A DNA stretch of 64,000 nucleotides, from contig JALNZG010000002.1 in assembly GCA_023229425.1 (NCBI GenBank), positions 1-64,000 of the forward strand, read 5' to 3'. The stretch comes from Ignavibacteriaceae bacterium (GTDB lineage Bacteria; Bacteroidota; Ignavibacteria; Ignavibacteriales; Ignavibacteriaceae). Positions 7,999 to 15,518 of this stretch are shown piece by piece. Position 1 is the stretch's first letter, and the number at the start of each line of letters is the position of its first letter. Made by a program: the position numbers and the translations under genes. The notes below the pieces were generated by a model. The model saw only the letters and a program-made list of their open reading frames with translations, made no database searches and had not been told where the DNA came from.

Positions 7999-10014
7999 AT
8001 GAAGACTTTCGAATTAGTATCAAGCTATCAACCCTCCGGCGATCAGCCGAAAGCCATACAAGAATTAGTTGAAGGAATTAATCGGGGCGATAAATTTCAG
8101 ACGCTGCTTGGCGTTACGGGCAGCGGAAAAACGTTTACCATCTCAAACGTAATTCAACAATTAAATAAACCTACGCTGATAATTTCTCACAACAAAACGC
8201 TTGCGGCACAGTTGTATTCCGAGTTCAAATCTTTCTTCCCGAAAAACGCGGTTGAGTTTTTTATAAGCTATTACGATTATTACCAACCCGAAGCGTATGT
8301 TATTTCTTCCGATACGTTTATCGAAAAAGATTTTGCCGTGAACGAAGAAATTGATCGTCTTCGCCTAAAAGCGACTACAGCATTAATTGAAGGACGAAGC
8401 GATATTATCATTGTTGCAAGCGTAAGTTGTATTTACGGTATCGGCGCGCCGGAAGAGTACGCAAAGCAAATTTATTTTTTGAAGAAAAATCAGAAAACTT
8501 CCAAGAAAGAAATTCTCCGAACACTCACAGATATTTATTTTGTTCGGAACGATACCGATTTTACACGCGGCACTTTCCGTGTCCGCGGAGATATTATTGA
8601 AGTTATTCCCGCATATCAATATGAAGAAGCGATACGCATTCAACTTTGGGATGATGAAATTGAAAAACTTTCCGTCATTGATTCAATCACCGGAGAAACA
8701 AAAGAGGAAATTGAATCGACTGCAATTTATCCCGCTAAATATTATGTAACGGAGCGGGGACAAATGCAAAAGGCGATCAAACTAATTGAATTTGAATTGG
8801 AAGAGCGACTAAGATATTACCGCCAGCAGGAAAGATATTTGGAAGCTCAGAGAATTGAACAGCGGACGAAGTTCGATATTGAAATGATGAAAGAGATCGG
8901 CTACTGTTCCGGAATCGAAAATTATTCGCGCCATATGGAAAACCGCGAGCCGGGTTCGCGTCCTTCCACATTGATGGATTATTTCCCAAAAGATTTTCTA
9001 CTTATTATAGATGAATCACACGCAACCATTCCGCAGATACGCGGCATGTACAACGGCGATAGGTCGCGCAAAGAAACCCTTGTGGAATATGGCTTCCGAC
9101 TGCCTTCCGCGCTTGATAACAGACCGATGAAGTTTGATGAATTTTATGCAAAGCTGAACCAAACTGTTTTTATCAGCGCTACACCAAGCGATTATGAATT
9201 GGAAAAATCAGAAGGAATTTTTGTTGAACAGATCATTCGTCCCACCGGGTTGCTTGATCCAGAAATTGAAGTTCGTCCGATAAAAGGACAAATAGATGAC
9301 TTGCTCGGAGAGATAAGAATCCGCGTTGTAAAAAAAGAAAGAGTATTAGTTACAACTTTAACAAAAAAAATGGCGGAAGATTTAGCGGACTATCTTGAAA
9401 AACTTGGCATTCTTGTCCGCTACATTCACAGCGATATTGATGCGCTTGAGCGAGTAGAAATTTTGCGCGATTTACGTCTCGGCGATTTTGATGTACTCGT
9501 CGGTGTAAATTTACTCCGCGAAGGTTTGGATTTGCCGGAAGTTTCTCTCGTTGCAATTATTGATGCGGACAAAGAAGGCTTTCTCCGCAGTGAACGTTCG
9601 CTGATGCAGACAGCCGGAAGAACCGCGAGAAATGTGAACGGACTTGTTATTATGTACGCCGATAAAATTACGGAATCAATGCGGAAAGTAATTGAAGAAA
9701 CAAAACGACGGCGACAAGTTCAAACGGAATATAATATTGCGAACAACATTACTCCGCAGACAATTTATAAAACATTTGAAGAAATTATGTCATCCACTTC
9801 TATCGCCGATGTTCGGACGAAAGACGGAGAGAAATATGATACTCCATTTTCTAAAGTTGCCGAACCGGTAATTAAATACATGACGAAAGAGCAGAAAGAA
9901 GATTTGATACAACAGCTTACTGACGAAATGTATAATTCGGCAAAAGATTTGGAATTTGAACGCGCCGCTTCACTCCGTGATGAAATTGAGCGGTTGAAGA
10001 AGAAGATGGGGTAA
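7999..10014 (+). CDS. uvrB: Excinuclease ABC subunit B
   Basis: UvrB is the damage-verifying helicase-like subunit of nucleotide excision repair, acting with UvrA and UvrC. The 671 residues hold Walker A GVTGSGKT (about 40-47), the damage-binding beta-hairpin region around YYDYYQPEAYV (about 93), DESHATIPQIRGMY near 337, helicase motifs VGVNLLREGLDLPEVSLV and QTAGRTARN, and the C-terminal UVR motif (about 635-670) that contacts UvrC. The ATG follows TAAAAGAA. A second copy of the final 76 bases, differing only at synonymous positions, lies downstream at 11073-11148, which suggests this 3' end was replaced by recombination. Confidence 0.97.
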   Translation: MKTFELVSSYQPSGDQPKAIQELVEGINRGDKFQTLLGVTGSGKTFTISNVIQQLNKPTLIISHNKTLAAQLYSEFKSFFPKNAVEFFISYYDYYQPEAYVISSDTFIEKDFAVNEEIDRLRLKATTALIEGRSDIIIVASVSCIYGIGAPEEYAKQIYFLKKNQKTSKKEILRTLTDIYFVRNDTDFTRGTFRVRGDIIEVIPAYQYEEAIRIQLWDDEIEKLSVIDSITGETKEEIESTAIYPAKYYVTERGQMQKAIKLIEFELEERLRYYRQQERYLEAQRIEQRTKFDIEMMKEIGYCSGIENYSRHMENREPGSRPSTLMDYFPKDFLLIIDESHATIPQIRGMYNGDRSRKETLVEYGFRLPSALDNRPMKFDEFYAKLNQTVFISATPSDYELEKSEGIFVEQIIRPTGLLDPEIEVRPIKGQIDDLLGEIRIRVVKKERVLVTTLTKKMAEDLADYLEKLGILVRYIHSDIDALERVEILRDLRLGDFDVLVGVNLLREGLDLPEVSLVAIIDADKEGFLRSERSLMQTAGRTARNVNGLVIMYADKITESMRKVIEETKRRRQVQTEYNIANNITPQTIYKTFEEIMSSTSIADVRTKDGEKYDTPFSKVAEPVIKYMTKEQKEDLIQQLTDEMYNSAKDLEFERAASLRDEIERLKKKMG

Positions 10015-10082
10015 GTCTTTAGAAAAAGAGAAATTGCTACTTTGGTTGTTTTAAATTAAGTTGCACAAAACGATCCATTCGA

Positions 10083-10110
10083 TTGTTATTGATAACGAAC
10101 TGTACTTTTA
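10083..10110 (+). promoter_or_regulatory. Possible promoter of the 10133 cargo gene
   Basis: TTG (10083-10085), 17 bases, then TACTTTTA (10103-10110) fits seven of eight positions of TAnnTTTG. A strong GGAGGAAG ribosome site follows before the ATG at 10133. Confidence 0.35.
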
Positions 10111-10132
10111 ATTTTTATTTGGAGGAAGATTA

Positions 10133-11056
10133 ATGAAAAGACATTTCTATCTTTTAGTTTTTTTACCCACCATTCTTTTTGCGCAAGTTGATTCGCTTAA
10201 AGAATTGCTAAATTACTGTCCGTTGCAGACAGGCAATTACTGGGAATATCAATCTTATTGGGAACAAATGCCATTTCCTCCAACAGATTCAAGTACTACT
10301 TCCATCGAAGTTTTAGGCGATACTTTACTTGAAAACGGTCAATTTTATAAGATAATGCTTGTCAAGGACATATCTCCCAATAAATATCAATATAAACGTT
10401 TTGAAAGAATTGATTCTTTAACGGGATGTGTTTATCGGTATATCAATGACACAACTTTAAATCATGAATATATGTGCGATAGTTTGTTCGCTCAAGCTGG
10501 AGACACAATATATTCTTCTCACAATCGAGTTACGAGCTCTGGTACTTATTTAACACAATGTTTATCGGTAACAAACTATTCTGTCTTCGGTATTCCAACA
10601 CAACTAAAGACGTTTCAAGATCAATCTTTTATCCCTGGTTCAACCTACACATTGGCAAAAGGATTTGGGGAGTTGTATGGCTCAGTTTGTGAAATGGGAT
10701 GTGGTTTTACTGATCTCGTTTATGCGAAGATTGATGGGAAAGAGTACGGGAAGAAAATCACTTCAATAAATTCTGACGAAAAATTTTCACCAAACTTGTT
10801 TACGTTATACCAAAATTATCCAAACCCATTCAATCCGAACACAACTATTAACTATCAAATTCCAACTACCTGTTTTGTAAGTTTGAAAGTTTATGATGTG
10901 CTTGGGAATGAAGTGGCGGTATTGGTGAATGAGGAAAAACAAGCAGGTAATTATAATATTGATTTTAACGGAAGCAATCTTGCCAGCGGAATCTACTATT
11001 ATACTTTGCGGGCAGATAATTTTGTTCAAAATAGGAAGATGATTTTACTCAAGTAA
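10133..11056 (+). CDS. T9SS-sorted secreted protein of unknown function
   Basis: This protein has 307 residues. Residues 1-18 are a signal peptide ending LFAQ. The middle (about 25-215) is a beta-rich domain opening with CPLQTGNYWEYQSYW, a pattern seen in uncharacterised Bacteroidota/Ignavibacteria extracellular proteins. The end (about 222-307) is a T9SS type A sorting domain with QNYPNPFNPNT, VYDVLGNEVAVLV and MILLK, lacking the palindromic insert of its paralogues. A GGAGG ribosome site supports the start. The gene is bracketed by the true uvrB end and a displaced uvrB tail that begins 17 bases after its stop, so it looks like a recent insertion. Confidence 0.8.
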   Translation: MKRHFYLLVFLPTILFAQVDSLKELLNYCPLQTGNYWEYQSYWEQMPFPPTDSSTTSIEVLGDTLLENGQFYKIMLVKDISPNKYQYKRFERIDSLTGCVYRYINDTTLNHEYMCDSLFAQAGDTIYSSHNRVTSSGTYLTQCLSVTNYSVFGIPTQLKTFQDQSFIPGSTYTLAKGFGELYGSVCEMGCGFTDLVYAKIDGKEYGKKITSINSDEKFSPNLFTLYQNYPNPFNPNTTINYQIPTTCFVSLKVYDVLGNEVAVLVNEEKQAGNYNIDFNGSNLASGIYYYTLRADNFVQNRKMILLK

Positions 11057-11072
11057 TTGAAAAAAATCAATT

Positions 11073-11148
11073 GGCAAAAGATTTGGAATTTGAACGGGCT
11101 GCCTCGCTCCGTGATGAAATAGAAAGATTGAAGAAAAAAATGGGGTAA
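11073..11148 (+). pseudogene. Displaced 3' fragment of uvrB
   Basis: These 76 bases repeat the last 76 bases of uvrB (9939-10014), including the stop. I count 10 differences, all synonymous, so the encoded ending (AKDLEFERAASLRDEIERLK, then KKMG) is identical. There is no start and no upstream domain. The pattern means this copy was once the end of a working uvrB and was left behind when a segment carrying a new uvrB end plus the cargo gene arrived, or that it came in with the DNA to its right. Confidence 0.85.
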
Positions 11149-11275
11149 GGAAAACAAGATGAGAGATATAGATTGCATAAATTATTTTAAGATGATAATT
11201 TTGGGGGGGAATTAGAACAGGCAGTTAGTTTGTAGAAATAGGTTCCGGTTCGACGGACTTTATTAAATTGAAAAA

Positions 11276-11758
11276 TTATTGAATGAGGGGTTTATCGGAG
11301 TTCATTTTATTTAGAGAGGATACATTTATTGTAGGTAGAATAATTTTTGAGAGAAAACTGCCTTGAAGTTTTTCGAATAAAATTCCGCGAGTGGTTGAGA
11401 TGGTTAAGGCGATTAAATGATGCATCAGCTGCTCGGGAATAGTTACTTTATCTTTTTCAATTGTAGTGAAGGATTCAAAGTTTTGAATAGCGTAAGATAT
11501 TCTTAATGAGAGTTCGCACACTTTGTCATCCTTAGTCTGAGATGTAAAAATTCTAGTAATAAAGTCTACCCCAATTATTTTTAAAGAAGCATCAATTAAA
11601 GTCCCTGCATTGATTTCAAATGCGTAAGAATGATCAGGCGCAAGGGACTGACGACTCAGAGAGTTATCAAGACTAAAATTGGAAATATGGATCCCTTGGA
11701 TTTTAAACAAGAGTTCAACTTTTTTTTCAGTGGAAGGTTTCGCTGCCATAGCACTCAT
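11276..11758 (-). CDS. SecB-like chaperone of a toxin-antitoxin-chaperone unit
   Basis: The 160 residues match SecB (about 155) in length and pattern. An opening FKIQGIHISNFSLDN strand resembles SecB's start, central beta-strands run VCELSLRISYAI, and the end HHLIALTISTTRGILFEKLQ plus LPTINVSSL aligns with SecB's ARECI..[21 protein letters not shown] region. It is the third gene after a HigB-like toxin and an Xre antitoxin, overlapping the antitoxin by 32 bases (or 23 if the ATG at 11749 is used). In known TAC systems such a chaperone folds the unstable antitoxin and keeps the toxin silent. Similarity was judged by eye, so the fold call is an inference strengthened by gene order. Confidence 0.68.
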   Translation of the reverse strand: MSAMAAKPSTEKKVELLFKIQGIHISNFSLDNSLSRQSLAPDHSYAFEINAGTLIDASLKIIGVDFITRIFTSQTKDDKVCELSLRISYAIQNFESFTTIEKDKVTIPEQLMHHLIALTISTTRGILFEKLQGSFLSKIILPTINVSSLNKMNSDKPLIQ

Positions 11759-12179
11759 TATTTGTAGTTATTCTTAAAATATCACTCATTTGAATTTGAG
11801 GATTTTGGGGTTGGATTTGACTTTGGTCAATCTCAGTGACTTGACCTATTTGAGTATAAAATTGATATGGAACAAATTTAACCTCAGGTTTTACATATAT
11901 AGGAACGGAAATAATTGGTTCAGCTAGTACCGTTTGAATTTTACCTAAAGTATTGGTAGTAAAATTATGATTTCCGCTTAACCATTTACTGATCTCAGAT
12001 TCTTTTTTCCCTAGTAATTCCGCAAACGCTCTTTGCGAAATATTTTTTCTTTTTAAAATAGAGTTGATTTGAGTGGCAATAGCCATAGAAATATCAACTT
12101 TGTTTTTTACCTCTTCCGGAATTGATTGCAGCAATTGCGCAAAAAACTCCGACTCATTTTCATTTTTCTTAATTTTCAT
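11727..12179 (-). CDS. Xre-family antitoxin with C-terminal extension
   Basis: This protein has 150 residues. A helix-turn-helix of the Xre type spans about residues 32-88 (INSILKRKNISQRAFAELLG, then KKESEISKWLSGNHNF and TLGKIQTVL). The remaining ~60 residues are a hydrophobic, Gln/Pro-rich tail (VPYQFYTQIGQV). In chaperone-dependent antitoxins a short C-terminal extension (chaperone addiction domain) makes the antitoxin unstable without its SecB-like partner; the tail here is a candidate. The ATG overlaps the toxin stop as ATGA, so translation is coupled. It should bind the toxin and repress the operon. Confidence 0.75.
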   Translation of the reverse strand: MKIKKNENESEFFAQLLQSIPEEVKNKVDISMAIATQINSILKRKNISQRAFAELLGKKESEISKWLSGNHNFTTNTLGKIQTVLAEPIISVPIYVKPEVKFVPYQFYTQIGQVTEIDQSQIQPQNPQIQMSDILRITTNNECYGSETFH

Positions 12180-12664
12180 ACTGACCCTTGTAGAATAAAA
12201 TCGTTCAATTCACCAACAAACCCATCACAGGTAATTTTTAATTCACCGGAATCGAGACGAGCATTGATCAAATCTTCAACTAACATGAGTTTCTTAATTT
12301 CTTTTTCGAGATGAGGATTTTCAACATTCTTTTTAGTTTTATCTTTTTTCTTGCCACCGGAACCAAACAACAAAAAAATATTTGAAAACATTATGCAGTA
12401 CAACCTTAGACGATCGGTTTCTAAAAGACGAAATATGTTGTGTGATTCGGAACTTTCACGCAAAAAGAAAGAATCCTGAATACCATCTCTTTTGGATATT
12501 AAATGAATTCTTTGAACAGCTTTATGAATAACACCAGGATCCGAATCTTGGAACTTATAAATAAAACTTTGAAGCTCCGAAATAGTTTTGTCTTCATACT
12601 TTAAAGAGTAAACTTTAGCTTTGGGGCCTGAGAGTGCTTCTATATGTATTATCGAAAACTTCAC
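12176..12664 (-). CDS. HigB/RelE-like toxin of the TAC unit
   Basis: This protein has 162 residues and starts with GTG, after an AAAGGA about 11 bases upstream. The core DRLRLYCIMFSNIFLLFGSG with GKKK around residues 83-106 matches the HigB/Gp49 (RelE superfamily) signature of an RLYC strand, a hydrophobic strand and a glycine-lysine turn; NPHLEKEIKK follows as in these toxins. Relatives cut mRNA on the ribosome. It is the first gene of three overlapping ones. It is longer than most HigB (about 100), with extra residues at both ends, like a set of Bacteroidota toxins paired with Xre antitoxins. Activity is inferred. Confidence 0.65.
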   Translation of the reverse strand: MKFSIIHIEALSGPKAKVYSLKYEDKTISELQSFIYKFQDSDPGVIHKAVQRIHLISKRDGIQDSFFLRESSESHNIFRLLETDRLRLYCIMFSNIFLLFGSGGKKKDKTKKNVENPHLEKEIKKLMLVEDLINARLDSGELKITCDGFVGELNDFILQGSV

Positions 12665-12668
12665 TTTA

Positions 12669-12733
12669 AAGTTAAGTCCTTTTATTGAATAAACAAAAAA
12701 AATTCATTTATAAGTTAAGTTTGTTTAATAAAT
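12669..12733 (-). promoter_or_regulatory. Candidate operator/promoter region of the TAC operon
   Basis: The 121-base gap before the toxin carries a 9-base direct repeat AAGTTAAGT (12669-12677, 12712-12720) and an inverted pair TTATTGAATAAACAAA / TTTGTTTAATAAA around it. Such repeats upstream of a toxin-antitoxin operon are typical antitoxin binding sites. AT richness weakens the case. Confidence 0.35.
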
Positions 12734-12785
12734 GTTACTTCTGTCACAAAATTAATTAAAAATATTGATTTGAGGATATTCATTC

Positions 12786-13940
12786 TTATAATTTTCCATT
12801 AAATACCTTATCCAATAATGAAGGAAGAAGTTGGGTTAATTCTTTTTCGGTTTGGGTTCGAACGATTTTTAGTGTATTGAGCTTATCGAGCAAAGGAACT
12901 ATCTGGTTTTGTTCTGCAATGGGAGGGACGGGAATTTCCATTTTAAGAAACTCGTTTGGTTTAATTCTATTCTTCCCGCTAGTACCTTGGGATAGATTAA
13001 AACATCGTTGCCAAAAGATAGGCAGGTTAACGATAAAATCTATCCAGTTTGGACTAATTTCGCTCTCATCATAACAATAAACAGGAAATTCACCTGACGC
13101 ATAGCAACCAACAGTTTCATCTTTTACAATAGCTAATGCACCATTTCTAACCCAAATTTTATTGAACAAAAAGTTATTTTTTTCAAGACGTACAAAAGCT
13201 TTATATGATGTTTGACTTCCATCAATGGTTTCTCTTTCATACGCCCCACCGCCCCACCATCTAATTCCAACTTGACGGTAGTTTTTATTTACTTCAGGTT
13301 CTTCAATGTTGTCCGATAAAATTAAAAATGAACCAAAATTTCTTTTACTGAAAGTGTTTTCAGCATTAGTGAATATTGAAAATGATAATTGTTGAAATTC
13401 TTTTTCTTGCTCTAATCTCAATTTCCCAATTTGTTCAATGCGATGCTTTATACTCTCAATTTTAGAAACAATGCGTTGTTGTTCGAGTAAGGGAGGGAAG
13501 GGAACTTCAAGCGAAAGCAGATTAGCGGGATTTAAAGTTCTTCTTCTGCTACCCATGCCTCGACCTTTGGTAAATAATTCCTTCCAAACACTTCCTTGTT
13601 GCAGATAAAAACCAATAAATCTTCTGTCAGCTTTTTCTTCATGAACAAGAAAAGTGGGAAATTGTGAGGAAAGAAATTTACCTTCAAAATGATCTGAACT
13701 TAATGCAATTGCACCTTCCCAACCAAAAAGTTGACTCATCACTATGTGATCAGATTTAAGTTGATAAAAATTATTGTAACTTGTATTTATGCCAGTTACA
13801 ACTTCTTTTTCGAATAAACCTCTTCCAAAACTATATACACCAACCATGTGGTATTCCAATGACGGGTTCACATGAATTAAGCTATCAATATCATGAAAAA
13901 GTATTTCACTTAATTTTATATTTCGCCAATTATGCTGCAT
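12786..13940 (-). CDS. hsdS: Type I restriction-modification specificity subunit
   Basis: HsdS sets the DNA sequence recognised by the type I complex. The protein shows two target-recognition domains (about 1-150 and 195-335), each followed by a conserved helical spacer: LLEQQRIVSKIESIKHRIEQ after the first and EQNQIVPLLDKLNTLK after the second. PFPPLLEQQ and PVPPIAEQ are the usual hinge motifs. A GTG at 13946 is possible, but the ATG at 13940 is preferred; either overlaps the hsdM end by 11-17 bases. Length (384) is normal, and both halves look intact. Confidence 0.93.
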   Translation of the reverse strand: MQHNWRNIKLSEILFHDIDSLIHVNPSLEYHMVGVYSFGRGLFEKEVVTGINTSYNNFYQLKSDHIVMSQLFGWEGAIALSSDHFEGKFLSSQFPTFLVHEEKADRRFIGFYLQQGSVWKELFTKGRGMGSRRRTLNPANLLSLEVPFPPLLEQQRIVSKIESIKHRIEQIGKLRLEQEKEFQQLSFSIFTNAENTFSKRNFGSFLILSDNIEEPEVNKNYRQVGIRWWGGGAYERETIDGSQTSYKAFVRLEKNNFLFNKIWVRNGALAIVKDETVGCYASGEFPVYCYDESEISPNWIDFIVNLPIFWQRCFNLSQGTSGKNRIKPNEFLKMEIPVPPIAEQNQIVPLLDKLNTLKIVRTQTEKELTQLLPSLLDKVFNGKL

Positions 13941-15501
13941 TATCACTAGTTTTCTTAATATTACTTTTAATTTCTTTTATAAACTGCATTATGCGTATTT
14001 CTTTTTCCATAATTGAATCAACTAACTCCAAAGGTTCACGATATTCAAATTCACTTTTATGGTTTGGATTTTTCAAATCAAGATTTACATTCAGTAATTT
14101 TCCTTCAGCGTCAGTAAAAAGAACATCTTTTAGTTTTACTTTCCAAGCCTTGCCATTAGCTTTTCTTTTATTCCACCATTTTTTAATTTCTTCAAATTCT
14201 TCGTTCTGTATCGGTTTAGTTTTACTGTAATTTTTTCTTTCTGCCGGTGGAAGCAGTTCGTAAAACCAAATTTCTTTAGTAGGCTCACCCGACTCGAAGA
14301 ACAACAGGTTGCAAGGGATATTAGTGTAAGGGGCAAAAACACCTTCACCTAAACGCACGATAGTGTGGAGGTTAAAGTCATCAATGATTTGTTTTTTCAC
14401 CCTTGCAGCAATACCGTCGGCAAACAGGGTTCCATTAGGCACAATTACCGCTGCTCTACCACCTCGTTGACCTGGTTTTTTCTTTTTCAACTTCCGCATG
14501 ATGAGTTGTAAAAATAACAGGGCTGTTTCGGCAGTTTTTTTATCATCTGGGAAATTATTCAAGATGCCTTTTTCTTCTTCGCCACCAAAAGGAGGATTTG
14601 TAAGAACAATATCGACTCTGTCTTTATCTCCAATATCACCCAATTTGAAACGCAAACTGTTTCTGCTATCGATGTTTGGATAATTCAAACCATGCAGGAG
14701 TAAATTCATTTGGCAAAGCAAGTAAGGAAGGGGTTTTGCCTCGCCACCCAAAACAGAGTGATCTTGCAAAAATTTCTGTTGCTCAACAGTCTTAGCCTGT
14801 ATCTTCAAATGCTCAAATGATTGAACTAAAAAACCACCTGTTCCGGCAGCAGGGTCTAAAACTGTTTCTCCGATTTTAGGGTCAAGCATTTCAACCATAA
14901 ATTTCACAACAGGTCGGGGAGTATAAAATTCTCCAGCATCGCCGCTTGCATCTCTCATTTCTTTCAAGATACTTTCATATAAATGAGATAGGGTATTTAT
15001 TTCTTCGTTGTTTGTGAAATGTATTCCATCAATTTTATTTACTACATCACGAAACAAATAGCCGTTTATCATACGATTAGTTACACCTTTAAAAGCCGTG
15101 GCGATTACATCTTTTCTTTCTATCCCGGTTTCACTTTGCAGACCACGCAAGTAATAAAATAATCCACTTCGTTCTATGCCGTCAGAAAGTTTTATTTTTT
15201 CATTGCTAATAAAAGCAAGCAGATCGTCTCCGGTAAGGTTAATATCTTTTGCCCAATCTCTCCAACGATAAGGAGCAGCAATTGCCGGTTTATATTTTTT
15301 GCCTTCCAATTGGGCATTCATATCTTGCAATTGTTCGTTGTCATCTAAAAATTTAAGAAACATAATCCATGTAAGCATGGGCAAACGGTCACCGTCACCG
15401 TTCATGCCTTTGTCTTTACGCATAAGGTTACGGCAACTTTTAATTATGCCTGAAAGACGTTGAGCCGGAGTTTCCAGCTTTTTCACTTTTTGTTTTTTCA
15501 T
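13930..15501 (-). CDS. hsdM: Type I restriction-modification DNA methyltransferase subunit
   Basis: HsdM is the N6-adenine methyltransferase of the type I system. The 523 residues contain an N-terminal HsdM helical domain (about 10-150), the AdoMet-binding DPAAGTGGFLVQSF (about 213-226), the catalytic NPPFGGEE (about 303), and a C-terminal helical tail. It lies 17 bases downstream of hsdR and overlaps hsdS, forming an R-M-S operon. No breaks are seen, so methylation should be active; the target sequence cannot be read from the protein. Confidence 0.96.
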   Translation of the reverse strand: MKKQKVKKLETPAQRLSGIIKSCRNLMRKDKGMNGDGDRLPMLTWIMFLKFLDDNEQLQDMNAQLEGKKYKPAIAAPYRWRDWAKDINLTGDDLLAFISNEKIKLSDGIERSGLFYYLRGLQSETGIERKDVIATAFKGVTNRMINGYLFRDVVNKIDGIHFTNNEEINTLSHLYESILKEMRDASGDAGEFYTPRPVVKFMVEMLDPKIGETVLDPAAGTGGFLVQSFEHLKIQAKTVEQQKFLQDHSVLGGEAKPLPYLLCQMNLLLHGLNYPNIDSRNSLRFKLGDIGDKDRVDIVLTNPPFGGEEEKGILNNFPDDKKTAETALLFLQLIMRKLKKKKPGQRGGRAAVIVPNGTLFADGIAARVKKQIIDDFNLHTIVRLGEGVFAPYTNIPCNLLFFESGEPTKEIWFYELLPPAERKNYSKTKPIQNEEFEEIKKWWNKRKANGKAWKVKLKDVLFTDAEGKLLNVNLDLKNPNHKSEFEYREPLELVDSIMEKEIRIMQFIKEIKSNIKKTSDNAA

Positions 15502-15518
15502 TTGTCCAATCTTAATTG

